Source: Eupeodes corollae | Taxonomy: Eukaryota > Arthropoda > Insecta > Diptera > Syrphidae | Reading direction: 5' to 3' | Length of the DNA: 64,000 bases | NCBI RefSeq assembly: GCF_945859685.1 | Contig: NC_079148.1 | Span: forward strand, 2,852,001 to 2,916,000 | Shown here: in pieces, positions 34,701 to 47,000 of the stretch | Layout of the letters: each line of letters begins with the position of its first letter | Position numbering within the stretch: position 1 is the stretch's first letter | Notes under the pieces: generated by a model | What the model was told of the DNA's origin: nothing | Seen by the model: only the letters and a program-made list of their open reading frames with translations | Database searches by the model: none | Made by a program: the position numbers and the translations under genes

Positions 34701-36097
34701 ACAAAAATGGGACCCTATTTGAAATCTACCGTAAACCATTGTGTTCTTCCCCATCTATCTTCCTTCTTGTGTTATAATACTTGATAATCTTAGTCGCTAA
34801 AGTACAATTTTTCTACTCCTTACATTTATTTATAAGTTCAATCTCTACCAAAGAAAAGTTTTTTTTTTACGGAATTAATAAATTCTTAATACTTAAGGTG
34901 GCGCTAATAATAATATTATTATTAATAATACATTCTTAATATGAAATTAAATATTATATTATTGTTGTGAATGAATATCTTTAGCAAAAATGCGAATTCC
35001 CTCAGTATTCTACGGGGACCTCTTAAAAATCGCTATTTGGGAATTTAAACTGGTAACGACCAACTTCTTAACTTCTTAAGTTTTAGTCTCTAAAACTCGG
35101 TTTTTTAATAATCGGTTCATAGCATAGACCGGCTAAAGTGAAACCAAGAGATAAGCCAACCCAATTTATTTCATTAAATTCGAAATTCAAAATTAATGCA
35201 TCATCTAGCCTACACTGCGCTGAGGACAGTTGACATTGTTTGCAACCTCGTCTCCAAGGGTTACAGCATAAAATACTAAACACAAAGGCTTTCGCTTTTA
35301 TTTTTATGCCTACTACTGACTCAGATAAAAACGGATGAACGGATGGGCAAAACAATTATGATATCATTTAAAATTTGTAATCTATTTCCTCTGAGTGAGT
35401 GACAAGTACATCCCTAATATAGGTACACATTTGAGATAACAGATTAGCAGACAAACTTTCAAAGCGAAATACAAACATTGTTATCCTCTGAGAATGATGC
35501 ATGCTACATAAATAAGTTTCTTTTAAAAAGTTTCATTACCATTTTAGAAGGTTTATTATTTTTATTAACGCCTCCGTTGAGTTTCTGTGGTTGCTGTCCT
35601 CCTCCACCATTCGTTCGGGCGGCTTCTACGTTTATTACAGTGTCTTCAATTGGAACTATCACCAACTCTTCAGGATCCGAGTCGGAAGAATCAATTTGAA
35701 TAATTTCAGTCTCTTTGGACAAACGATGGATTCTTTTTGATTTTTCTAAGCTCTTATACAGAATTTCGTCGTCGTCAACAACCACAGGTTCCTCTTCCTC
35801 CTCTTCGTTGTCCTCACCGATACTTTTATGGAAGCCCAACAGCGTTTCCTCACAATCCCAGCAAATATTTTCGGAAACTTCACCGCTTTCTGCGATCTGT
35901 AATTTCAAAAATAAAAAAGAAGGCAATTAGCATATTTTTCGCAGGGTTTTCTTTATTTAGGAATTTAGGTCGTTTCGTTATACCCGAACAGATATGGTGC
36001 GTGGAGGATTGGATTTCTTAATTGCGCTGTCAACAGCTGCTGGCGGGTACTTCAAATTAAATCTTCCTCGGCAAATACGACAAAATGAATTTTTCAT
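28794..36097 (-). CDS. ZAD-C2H2 zinc-finger protein
   Basis: Probable sequence-specific chromatin or transcription factor of the insect ZAD family. Three exons on the minus strand join in phase 0: 36097-35984, 35896-35540 and 30158-28794, for 611 residues. The ZAD zinc site is formed by CRIC (residues 6-9) in exon 1 and CWDC (50-53) in exon 2; this domain normally mediates dimerisation. An acidic linker follows (EDNEEEEEEP, IQIDSSDSDPEE). Exon 3 carries five C2H2 fingers: CPLC...H, CKEC...H, CKMC...H, CKSC...H and CQYC...H. Between the second and third fingers is a Lys/Gln-rich basic region (RRDKRRQKKQEEKKAAQ). Intron 2 is 5.4 kb and full of LINE remains. No specific fly orthologue is recognised. 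Confidence 0.85.
30586..30705 (+). repeat. Dispersed repeat shared with 47310-47465
   Basis: Blocks 'atcgtct', 'caaacatctttyg', 'cgtttttggc/catttttggc' and 'cgagatgttcagttt-attgat' followed by a 'ccac/cccactcaga' type segment occur in the same order at both sites. Origin unknown; perhaps a LINE 3' region, since both copies lie in LINE-rich introns. Confidence 0.45.
31090..32170 (+). pseudogene. LINE reverse-transcriptase relic
   Basis: Recognisable fragments in several frames: SLLDALYKIFTTVVLNRLS, then KKLYAIFIDFKAAFDSID (RT motif A), then YKYLGVVFNYNMSWNEH from the thumb region. Many frame changes and stops make it a long-dead copy. It lies antisense to its host gene's intron. Confidence 0.8.
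33580..34620 (-). pseudogene. LINE RNase H / C-terminal relic, copy 2
   Basis: On the minus strand, frame 34571-34098 encodes HFYTDGSKTNEAVGSGVYSE, the start of a LINE-type RNase H domain with the first catalytic Asp. The region toward 33590 repeats the C-terminal CCHC-tail and 3' sequence seen at 14990-15390. RNase H places it in an I-like or LOA-like group; the exact clade is not resolved. Confidence 0.78.
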
Positions 36098-38448
36098 TTT
36101 TCGATTGGTGAAATAATTTGGTTTCGAAACTCTTTTCGTTTTCTTTTAATTAGTTGCAGATTAGTTTTGGTTGAAAAATCAGAGGCGGCAGTGTTTTGAT
36201 TCAAATGCTAGCATTATTCGGCGGGCGACTAGATAGTGACAGATGTCAGAAAATAAGCGTTCAAAAAAAGCGTGTTTCGGACTGTTCGATTTAAAAAAGT
36301 GTAGACTTGTTTTAAAAGACAGGGATGACTGTAATTTAATTGGTCTCCAAAAGTTGAGTGAGATTCTAAAAAGCAAAATTTTAAATTAAAAATTTCAAAA
36401 AGAACAAACAAAAACTAAATTAAATAACATAAATAAATTATATAAAACATAACTTATCTTGCATTTCCGATTTAAATTTTATTGAATTCACATAAACGTG
36501 TAATGGGAAGCCATATGTTTCTGCAAAAGTAAAATTGTATCTAGTTTCATGAGATCTATTATTAGTTCCAGAAGATTGTGCTGTTAAAAAGTTTCGCAAA
36601 TCACATTGTTTTCGTTATAGTCAACGTTTTTATCACCACTGCTTGAGTTAATAAGGATTAAAGGCGCAAGTTAAGGCTGAAGTATGGTACTCAGCTTGAG
36701 CTAAAATTAAACTTCGATACAAAATTCTTCCAAAACATAGTCAAGCTAAAATTTTGAAAAGCGTTTTAGCTGCACGGTACGCATCTCTAGCTAAAAATTA
36801 ATAATAATTATTATTTCTAGAAAAATTTTGACAGATTTTTTATTTTAGGTTGTAACTAAAAGGCTCGGGTTTAAATCTGATCAAAAAGTGCCACACCTAA
36901 TTAAAATGGATTTTGATAAAATTTTCTTGAAGAATGCCTTTCGGAGCGAAAAAAAAACACATAATACGAATAAAAACAAATTTGAGTTCTTACAAGAAAA
37001 AGAATAGTTCCTCCAAGATTAATAGCATTTTCTGCATAACGTTCTTCTATCAAACAACATGAACTTAATTTCAGCAAGAGTTTCGTGCTACCCTTGACTC
37101 TAGTAAAAGCTCAGTTCCAGAAAAAAAGCCGCCAGCGTAAAACGAATAAAAGCATATTAGCTACGTATCTCAGTTGAAGATAAAAACCTATTTTTTGACA
37201 CTGCCCCAGTTTGTTCTTTGCACTTGGTACACATACAAATATATGTGTATCTTGATATTAATCAACATAAAAAAGGGTAAAATAAAAACAAAACCTTCCA
37301 GCCATTTGTGCACAAAAAATATCTTAAAACTTCAAAACTTGTAAGCACAAAAACATATCCAAAAACGGTTGGCCAGAAAGAGATATTAAGGACTTGTTTC
37401 CTTGAATTTTTGTATGTAGATAGACCAAGATAGTTGTTTGGCGTTGAGTGACTATTCACCTCTGCCAGTTTACCTCCGGCGTCCAGAATTAAACAATTTA
37501 CCTCCGGTAGTTTACCTTTGGACGATTTACCTCGAGACAATCCTTATGAAGTACCAATCGAACAGTTTTATCCATTCCGAAGTGCTTCTGGTTCCGATTC
37601 TGAATTTTCTATGGAAAAGAAGAATTGACATCTTTGCATATAAAATGTATAGTAGCTGCTTTCTGTGTAGTACCCGGTAGTACCCGTAGCATGATGGTTA
37701 GTGCGTTGGACTGTCATGCGAGAGGTCTTGGGTTCGATCCCTGTCTGTGCCACCTTAATTAAAAAAAAGTTTTCATGGGTACTGCCTCTTGTGAGGACTT
37801 GACAATTTCTCCAAGAGTAATTCTTGTCATGAAAAAGTGCTTTCTCAAATTAGCCGTTCGGATTTAGCAAATAAACTGTAGGTCCCCTCCATCCTTACAA
37901 ATTACTCGCACACATGAATGGTTGAGAGTTGTAAGTCACTAGGCCCTGGTTCTCTACGGACTGTTTCGCTACTTAATTTATCTATTTTATCTGCTTTCTG
38001 TATAAATGTTTTTGTCATCAAAAAAATTGGATTCTGTTAAATATTCAAACAAAAAAAAAACTTACTTAAATATCATAATATATCATATAGTAAAATTGCG
38101 TTCATATTTATTTTCATCGTTTTTTAATTGTGCGAAAGAGAATACTTGAGAAACCAAATCATACAAATTCTGTTCTCAGACTTCAGCAAAAGTAAGAAAT
38201 TTATACGGAAATTTCTCATACTGTAGAACTATAAACTGGCCAAAAAGGAAATTCAAACAGATTTATTAGTTGTCATTTTCATGTTGTCAATTTTGAAGCT
38301 TCTTTCTTGTTGAATGACAACATTTTTAACTCTTATTTTGCATTCCAGATCCTGTGCCTTATTATTAATTATAAGGCATTAAATTATATTGTACATACAA
38401 AAGTAATTATTTAAAAAGATTAAATGCTTATTATTAATCAAAACGACA
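36098..38448. other. Intergenic stretch between divergent zinc-finger genes
   Basis: The ZAD gene starts leftward at 36097 and the next C2H2 gene rightward at 38449. The only recognised content is the SINE at 37667-37990. Promoters for both genes must lie here; no clear core motif was found. Confidence 0.55.
37667..37990 (+). mobile_element. tRNA-Asp-derived SINE, full length, 11-bp target duplication
   Basis: The best-preserved head of the family: GCATGATGGTTAGTGCGTTG, CTGTCATGCGAGAGG and GGGTTCGATCCC (a near-consensus B box for RNA polymerase III). The body continues to CTACTTAATTTA. Perfect direct repeats CTGCTTTCTGT flank it at 37656-37666 and 37991-38001. The 5' end carries a short duplicated 'agtaccc' stutter. 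Confidence 0.88.
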
Positions 38449-40623
38449 ATGTCTGTAATATTTTGTAATGCATGTAATGTGAGTAAATCATCCCAGTCCG
38501 ATGATAAACAACAAAGGCTGATAAACTTAAAACACTTTCTTCCTAGGAACAAAATTCCTCCAACTCATCCAAATGCGAACAATGCAAAACAATCTTATCA
38601 TCAGAATATACAAATTCCATGCATGATGATTGGGAAGATGATTTCCTTTACATCGAAGAAGCCGAAATCGAGGGAAAGGTATACAAACTTGAAAATTTGG
38701 AAGACGACGATAAGGTTAAACTTGGTCTTATTGAAACACAAACAAAAAGCGTTGATATTAAAATCGTCCAGGCTATAAAAGAAGAGCCATCTATTCAAAT
38801 TGAACCTGATTCAAATGAACCTGATAATTTAGTCGAAAAAGGAAAAAAAGAAGTAAGTTTCATCAAAAAATGTTTGTTTGAATTATTAACCATTGAAGAT
38901 AACGAAATGAATTTTCAGAAAGTTCAAGGTGATACTAAAATGCACCCTTATCAGTGCAGTGAATGCAACAAGTGGTAAGTAGGTAGAATCAAATCCCATT
39001 TAAGTATTTTCTTATACCATTTTCGCAATGTTTGATGCCTTTCGTTGTTCTATAGATATTTTTATAAAAAAATAAAACATCGATAAAAAAAAAGATAGTT
39101 AAAAATGTGTTTACTTCTTCTTGTTGGTCTTCTAAAAATCGTGTAAAAACTCTCATAAAATACCGTGTCTCCTTTTTATATTATAGATCAACAAATTACA
39201 CGAATATTGCTTTTTCATGATTATGTCCATTACATAGTTAAAAGTCAACATTTTCGATATTTCGAGTTCTGACATCGCCAATAGAAGCTCTTAGCAACTT
39301 ATAGTATCATTACAGGTCTATACAAAATTGGTGGATCTTGACCATGGCTTAATTTCTTTGGTTTTTTTTTCGGTATTTGCCTCAATGTAATTACACATGT
39401 AAAAAAAATGGTTGATGCTTAAATTTAAAATAAATGTATGTTTGTATAGTAAAAGGCATCCGCACTAAATTTAACATATGTTTAAAAACGAAAATATTAC
39501 GCGATCCAATAATACAAATATTTTCTTTGTTTACAGTTTTAAACGCAAAGCAAGTCTTAAATCACACACAAAATTTATTCACTCTTTAAGTGATTCCGAA
39601 GCAGAATCCTCCGATAGTGAAACCCAACACTTGCCAACTTATTCAAAGATCTCTCCCAACAGCTCTTCTATTAACATTAAGAATCTGAAAGAGAGTAGAA
39701 TCACACAACCAACTACTCTCACCTTAAATCCTATTTTGAAATGTGATCTATGTAACGACTCCTTTGGCAATAGCACAGACCTAAATTCCCATCGAATCGA
39801 ATGTGCAACAAAAGAAAAATTCTTTTGTGATGTTTGTAAAGTCTTTTGCAACAGTAAAGCTGCCTTAGTTAAACACAACAAATCTAAACAACACAAAACT
39901 TACCTGGAGCAACCCAACGAAGAAGATAAATTAAAATATGTTTGTATATTTTGTGATGAAAGGTAAAAAAATTGTATTTTTAAAATGTTCATGTTCAATA
40001 AATTTTGTGTTTGTTTGAATTTTTGTAGATTTTCTGCTCAAGTCCTTTTGACCAACCACAAAAAAGTCCACATGGAAGAATCTAGGCTATTAGATGAAAC
40101 AACACGAATTGAAAAGGTGGAGGGTAGAATAATCTACGCATGCAGATTCTGTGGCAAAACAACAGCAAACAAGTCGGGCCATACCGAACATCTTAGAGTT
40201 CATACGAAGCACAAACCTGCCAAATGCGATCTATGTGAATCGTCTTTCACGACTCGTAGTTCTTTAGTGCGTCATATGTCTCTGCATTCCGATGAAAGAC
40301 CATATAAATGTAATATCTGTGATGCAACTTATAGGCATAAGAGAAACCTAAGGAAACATTTATTCATGCACACTGGCCAAAGGCCATTTAAGTGTAAATA
40401 TTGTAAGAAGACATTTGCCCTGAGATACACCTTTAATGATCATGTTAGACTTGTTCATACGAAAGAAACACCTTACAAGTGCGAGGAGTGCAAAGAATCC
40501 TTTAAGACGTCTTATTTGATGAATTTTCATCGACGGAAAGAACACAACATCGATACGAATACGAAACGTAAGGTAAAAATTCTGAATAAAATTGTAAAGC
40601 CAATCCAAAGTGATGATAATTAA
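38449..40623 (+). CDS. C2H2 zinc-finger protein with N-terminal CxxC pair (paralogue 1)
   Basis: Probable DNA-binding factor. Five exons join in frame: 38449-38478, 38547-38852, 38919-38974, 39537-39962 and 40029-40623, for 470 residues. Exon 1 is only ten codons (MSVIFCNACN). With exon 2 it forms C-x2-C-x10-C-x2-C (C6, C9, C20, C23). Next comes an acidic block with LYIEEAEIEGKVYKLENLED and a SUMO-type site, AIKEEPS. About nine C2H2 fingers follow, some split by introns (CSECNKCF, CIFCDERF), the last five in tandem with TGQRPFKC-type linkers. The basic C-terminus ends VKPIQSDDN. The N-terminus, exon sizes and fingers match the gene at 44008-48255. Confidence 0.88.
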
Positions 40624-41039
40624 AAGCTTTAAGTTTTTCTATGAGTCTTATTTTTATTTGAAGCAGGCTAAAATTAAAATGAAAGGTTTTAGAAATCATG
40701 ATGCGCTGTTCAATGGGTATTTTATTTTGAAATGTTAATGTGATTAAAGGAGACCTTAAGAGCAAGGAGTTCAAAATGACCGGTCGAGATCTAATATGAT
40801 ACATTTTGAATAACACTAATTTTTTCTAGTATAAGTCAAAATCGTAATCTTAATTTTTGGGGGTATAAAGTAGAACTTCATTTTTACAAGTGTATCTGAT
40901 TTTTGAAAGGGATTGCGTTTGGAAGGTCCAAAATAACCTGTCACGGTCTTAACTGAGAACAACTTTTTTCAAGATAAACAGACGCCCTGCTTTTTATAGG
41001 TGACTATATCTCTAGAGCACTGAGTTCCAAAAACCATCC

Positions 41040-42020
41040 ATCTATACTCACCTTCGACTTTGAAAAAGCATTCGATTGGGGCTTTGGCCCTAATATTTGT
41101 TAATTAAGTTAAAGCTTTTCTTACAAATAGAAAATTTTGTATGAAAACTAATAATTCCTATTCTTCTACATACAGACTACAGAACGGAATACCTAAGGGA
41201 TCTCCATTATCTGTTGTTCTGTTCTCTATTGCATTTCAATATATATGTGACATTTTAACCAAGCACAAGTCTTTAAAATACTGCCTCTATACTGATGATG
41301 ATCAAAAATTCACTCACAAATGCTCCTAATGACTTTTTAGAATTGATAGTTTCTTATGGAGCTACATTTTCGTTACCAAAATGCAGTCTTGCATGTATGT
41401 CGGAAACATTTGTATACACCTCTGGCAATTAATGTAAATAATGTAGAAATTAAAAAAGCAACGAATTAAAAAATGTTTGGACTCATATTTAATAGTAAAT
41501 ACAACTGGCCTTTCATTCCTTTGTAATGTACCTCGCATCTCAAAGGAAAACCCATACAAACTTTGAAATATATCGCTAGATTTTTCTAAGGACTCATCTG
41601 AGTCCAAAAACTGGAAATTCACTTTTACGGATGGGCCCAAAACTTCAGAGAATACAACCTTTGCAATCACAAATGAAGACGGTACCACGATCGATACTTT
41701 TTAGAATACTTCCACAAACCACATGCATTTTTACTGCTGAAGCCTTTGCCATTTTTACTGCCATTCAAGAGGCTTTAAAAGAAGGAATTAAGCAGAATTT
41801 AAAGCAGCACATAAAATTAATGTGGACCCTTGGAAACGTTGGCATCCGTGGCAATGAGCTCGCGGATAAAGCCGCCAGACTAGCAAGCAAGTCACCCACC
41901 TACCTCTATAATATTTACAACAAGAATGACCTAGTGAAGAACCTCCTACCTGCAATACTACATCTGACCTCCAACACCTGCTCCAAAACTTCAACAGAAC
42001 TAAGCCCACAATAGAGAAAA
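41040..42020 (+). pseudogene. I-like LINE relic (RT and RNase H)
   Basis: Fragments in order: TFDFEKAFDW-like motif A near 41050, RLQNGIPKGSPLSVVLFSIA (motif B), CLYTDDDQ in place of YADD, and KYLGLIFN-type thumb residues. Then follow FTFTDGPKTSE (RNase H start) and GNVGIRGNELADKAARLA (RNase H end). GIPxGSPLSVxLF is typical of the I clade. Numerous stops and shifts make the copy inactive. Confidence 0.8.
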
Positions 42021-42899
42021 TTCTAAATGGAAACGACATTATCCAAACGCTGAGATACCAAAGTTTGTCAATTATTATTAAGATCAATGATATTCTCTTA
42101 GAAATTGAAATCATTGTATAAATGTATGTGTATAAAATTAACTATAGAGCGGTAGGCCTTTGTAGCTAGAAGCTCAATAATTTTATATTAGCATGTAATT
42201 TATTACTTGTTTAACAAATATATTATAAAAATAATACAGGTCAACCATTAAGATGCCGCAGGTCATGTGGAGCAAACTGACAATAAATGTTTCGGCCCAA
42301 AAAGTTTTCGATTCTTAGCCAAAGAAAACGACAGTGTAGAAAAAGTACATAGGTGAGTGGAAACCTAAAAACATATCAATACACCGAATTAATAAAGACT
42401 AGGAAATCGCCAGAAAAAGTTAAGAGAATGGGATGCTTATGCATAACTGGAGGAGGTGTGATAACCTGCTTAAAGCAGCAATTTTTGTCATTACAGAGCT
42501 CGAAGAAAACAGCTTATGTTGAAATTTTTCCAAGGAGGGATCCGTAAAGAGCCTCGATTAAAGCCCTCAGTAATAAAGCATCCAGAGACTGCAACAGATG
42601 ATATAATCAACACATTTACATAACTTGTAAAAAACAGAGTTTATTTTCAAGAACGAGTGGGTAAGGGAAAATTTGTGAACCATTAACTGGTCCATGCAAA
42701 TCTTAAGGGACCCGTATTCTCAATACCGCCGATAGGACGCTATAAGAAGATGCATACAATTCTAAAAAAAAGCTACAGCTACCAAAATATTGCTCTCGTA
42801 TCACAGCCAAGCTGCTCCAAGCGTCAAGCTTTTTTTCCTTAAGCTTCACAAAAAGTATAGAAATGTCTCGGTATAATTTGTTTTATAATTAAACACCAC

Positions 42900-43330
42900 T
42901 TAGGCGTTGGACTGTTACTCTTCTGGCTAAGTCTACGTCGCTGTACAGCCCGTACAGCTCGTCGTTCCATCTTCTCCTCTACTCCCCTTCGATGCTTACG
43001 GGACCGTAGATCACACGAAGAACTTTTCTCTCGACTCGACCCAAGGTGCTTTCATCCGCTTTTGTCATAGTCCATGCTTCTGCACCGTATAGCAGGACGG
43101 AGATAATAAGGGTCTTATATAGCGACACTTTGGTCCCTCGAGTAAGGACTTTACCACTCAATTGCTTTCTTAACCCAAAGAAACAGCGGTTAGCAAGAGT
43201 TATTCTGCGTTTGATCTCAGCGCTGGTGTTGTTTTCTGCGTTTTAAGCGGCACCTAGGTAGACGAAGTCCTTGACTACCCCAAAGTTACGTCTGTCGATG
43301 GTGACGTTTTGAAGAAGCGAGTAAGCAAGT
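42900..43330 (-). pseudogene. LINE reverse-transcriptase relic, copy 2
   Basis: On the minus strand, frame 43161-42979 encodes VSLYKTLIISVLLYGAEAW and VERKVLRVIYGP, nearly the same as the fragment at 16383-16168. The 'gtcgctgtacagcycgta' stretch near 42948 also matches 16150. Same LINE family, thumb region only. Confidence 0.8.
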
Positions 43331-44007
43331 ATTATAATATCACAATTCACTTAGTAATGGGGAACGTTTAAGTCCAAGGCAATGAAGTAGCAAAATCCAA
43401 AAGCCCAAAAGATAAGTACTTTCCAATAAATTCCTCAATCTAAAACAGGCTTAACTACTATTTGGGAATTACTAGCACAAAATATTTGTTTTTTGTTGCA
43501 TTTCAAGTTCAATAAATCTATGATTAATAACAGGTTTCCTCACTGTTGACTACAAGTTAGATACGCACCTCACCAGGCTATCTGTCGGTTCTGTAATCAC
43601 TTAGAAACCAAAAACACAAATATCTCTGATATTAACTAAAATAAAATAATAAATGATTCTCTATTAAAATATCCCAAATACTCAAGTTCCCCAAAGAAAC
43701 TAATTTGGAAAAATTAGAATTTAAATTTGAAACGAATTTTGTTGAATCCCTTTAGAAAACTAAATTTTTAAAAAGTATTTGATGAGTTGAACTAAAGCAC
43801 GAGAATCACAAACAATTTTTCGAAGGCACATGAAAAAGATGATGAGATATTTGTGCGGAGATGACCCCTAAACTTTAGAGCTAACAAATTTTGGATTGTC
43901 TTTCAGAAAGAACTACAAATTTAAAAAATATATATGTATTTAATTCAATAGATAAGGATAACATTTAAATATATAATGCGCTGCATTTTATTGCTTATGT
44001 TGATATA

Positions 44008-47000
44008 CTATACTATACCAACTTCCTCCGGATCCACATTCGTCGTAAGTTCTCTCTCTTTGTCATTTTCATTTATTACCTCTTCCCTTTGTTGTTCGTC
44101 ATTTTGTGGTTGACTTCTTTGCTGTTCATGTTCACTCTCAGCTGCCGTCTTTGCTGAATTCTTTTTGCGATTCCGTTTCTGAATGCGAGACGTGCCACCA
44201 TCTATGTGACACTTCCGCTCATGATCGGCTCGTGTGTAATTGAAGGCAAACTTTTTATCACAATGACGACACTCGAAAGGCCTCTCCCCGGTGTGAAGTT
44301 TCAAGTGTTTTTTCAAGCTTTTCTTGTGCCGATACGTTGCATGGCACACATTACATTCGAACGTTATATTCTCATGAGTTCGCATGTGATGAGCCATTGC
44401 ATTCGAGGTGGCGATGCCTATTCCACACTTCTCGCATTTGTACGGTTTCTCCTTGGTGTGAATTCTCAAGTGCTCTTCGTGTCGGAATTTGTTATTTGAA
44501 GTTTTTGCACATATTTTACACACGTAGCAGGTTTTCCCCCCACTTCGGTCGATGATGGTCATCTCTTCGATTTTCTTCATTACCTCGGTGTGTTTCTTCC
44601 TGTGCTGCAACATGAGCAACTGAGATTCATATCTGTAAGAAAATTTTGATTGATGAACTGAAAAAGATGAAAGAAAATTCCAACTCACTTTTCATTACAA
44701 ATATTGCACTCGAACAATGTTCCTTTCCTGCTTGCCCTTTGCCGATGCATCCGATTTTTATGCTTTCTGAGACTCGACGGGGTCAAGAGAATCGTCTTGC
44801 AAATATCACACTGATGAACTCCCTGATGGGACCTCTGGTGAATGTTGAACTCCCGCTCACTCATGAATACCCCACCGCATTCTTTGCATTCCAAAAATCC
44901 ACTCGGTGTCTTTTTGAGTTGTTCGAGAGAAGTCGTGACCGTGAGACTGTCGTCTACCTTCTCATGAATTACTATGTGCTTCAAGTGTTCCTGGTAGCTA
45001 TCTGTGATTTTCTCACATGCTGCACATTTGTAGACAATTTCATTGGATTTATTTAGGTTCGAACAAGGACTTAACTCGATTTTGCACTTTTTTGGAGACT
45101 TTTTTCTCGTATTATTATTTTCCGAATCAAATTCTTGTTTGAGTTTTCGTTTTCTTTTGCAGGGAGAGTTGTTTGAGTGTGTTAGAGGAATTGAAGGCTT
45201 TTCACTTTCTTCATCTTCCGAACATAAGTATTCAGATTCACCGGACTCGGAGAATGCAGGTGTAGCAGGTGTGTCGTGATGATGAACATGTTTATTGGAT
45301 TCAATCCGAGATGCATGTCCATGGCCAGCACAGCAGGCACTCTCATCGTCTGGATTGTGTATTCGGTTAATGTGAGCCTTAAGAGTTGCTTTTCTCTTAA
45401 AACTTTAAGAAAAATGGAATACGTTTTGATTATTAAAAAAAAGATGACTAAAAATGTATACTAAAGTTCTTAAGTTTTAAAAAATATTGGTTATTTTAAA
45501 TAGTAGCTTCGAATCTAAAAGAACTTATGACTGCTCATTCAGAAAGTCCTTTCATTATCTTATTTAAAAAAAAAAGATCAATAATGAAAACTTGGTTTTG
45601 GACGGAACCTTTTCAAAATTACAAAACTACTTGGGACTGAGTTTGAGTAGTCTTAAGGTTGGCCAGATGATACTTCCAGCATAGATCATTAATGAACACT
45701 CTAAGGATCATAATCGACCAATGCGTGGAGATCTATTCCCTTTTCATCTTCTTTTTATCGATTTCAAAAAGACTTTAGATAGTCTTATTGGAGATTTTAT
45801 TTGGTTAGCCTTAGAATGCAACATGCACAATCATCAGAATGATGCTTTAAACAATCACGACTAATTCGATGAAGGATGTTTTGGTTTCAACAATTTAACA
45901 TCTTGGCTACGCAGACGATAGGAAAACGAAGCGAACAAATGTGTACTTAGGCTCAAGAAGACGTTGCAGGACAATTCTCAGTACCTAGGAAGTATATGTA
46001 GTATATGAAAAGTGACTGCATCTTTCATGCATAAGCTAAAAACTTTTGTAAATAGATTTCTGATCGAATATGATCTAAAACCAATGACTCAATCGGAGAA
46101 CTGGTTAGGTTCCTATCAACATCGTTATTCACAAGAGGAAGCGCCTTAGGACAAAATGAAGACTTTGAAAAGATTGGTATTTTTTTTATTCGAAGAGCTG
46201 GAGTTGCTGGGAAAATTTGACACTATCGTGAAGAAATCTTAGGATCTTGAAAGGGTTAGAGAGGGAGAACATATTTCCAGACACAAAACAAAAGTTAATA
46301 GTTAAAAGAGGAAGGGATTCAATATCTGTCCTTCACACGACGACCAAAGTTGGGGTAGAGTAAAAACTGATGGGCATTGCTTAAAGCTCCAAATCTTGAG
46401 CAAATAAATGGTATCTAAAAACTTCGAAATCAACAGTGGAGTTTGAAAAGTTCGACTATAACTTTCAGTGTGTTCTAGTCGAACAAGACTACGCGGACAA
46501 TATTCGGTTGCTTTTTTAAGCAATCTGAAACTCTAAGCGAAGAAAGTCGGGCTGAGGATCAGTAATAAAAAATCCTCAAATTTACTAGAAAATCTACTCA
46601 AGCTGACTTTGCAGGACATGAGTTTGAAGCGGACCACCACATTCATATATAAGCTGCAAAACTTTTCTAAATAGATGTCTCTATAAGATCCCAAGGATTT
46701 TCTGTCTGAATTCGAAGTCAGACTAAGAACTCTTTCAGAGAACTGGACAGATTCCTATCGACATCGTTAACTACAAGAGGTAGTGGTAGTTTATAGGTCT
46801 ACAACGCGGGGAAGACACTATCGAGGGACACTCAATGGAGTTGAGTGATTTTACTCAAAGAGGAACTTAAGAATCTTGGAAAAATTATGGGATTAGCTCA
46901 AACGCATTTTCTGAAACAAAATAGGATGTAGCGGTATAGCGGAGAGTAGAGTAAGTCCTTCTACATTCGCCTGGTACGGCTAAAGAACGAATCGCTGTAC

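Larger units (their letters stand above)
30159..35539 (-). other. Intron 2 of the ZAD gene, LINE-filled
   Basis: Bounded by ATG|GTAATG and TTTTTTCAG|GTC. It contains a dispersed repeat (30586-30705, also near 47.3 kb), a LINE reverse-transcriptase relic (+, 31090-32170), a possible Penelope-like motif near 32278, and a LINE RNase H relic (-, 33580-34620). Small frames in between show no domain. Confidence 0.75.
40624..44007. other. Intergenic stretch between convergent paralogues
   Basis: 3' flanks of two C2H2 genes, largely filled by an I-like LINE relic (about 41040-42020) and a second LINE fragment (about 42900-43330). Nothing is recognised at 42120-42900 or 43330-44007. Confidence 0.6.

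Noticed and set aside
37680..37755. Possible tRNA-Asp gene
   Set aside because: The acceptor and anticodon stems do not pair properly, and the sequence continues into a body shared with other dispersed copies flanked by target duplications. It is a SINE head.
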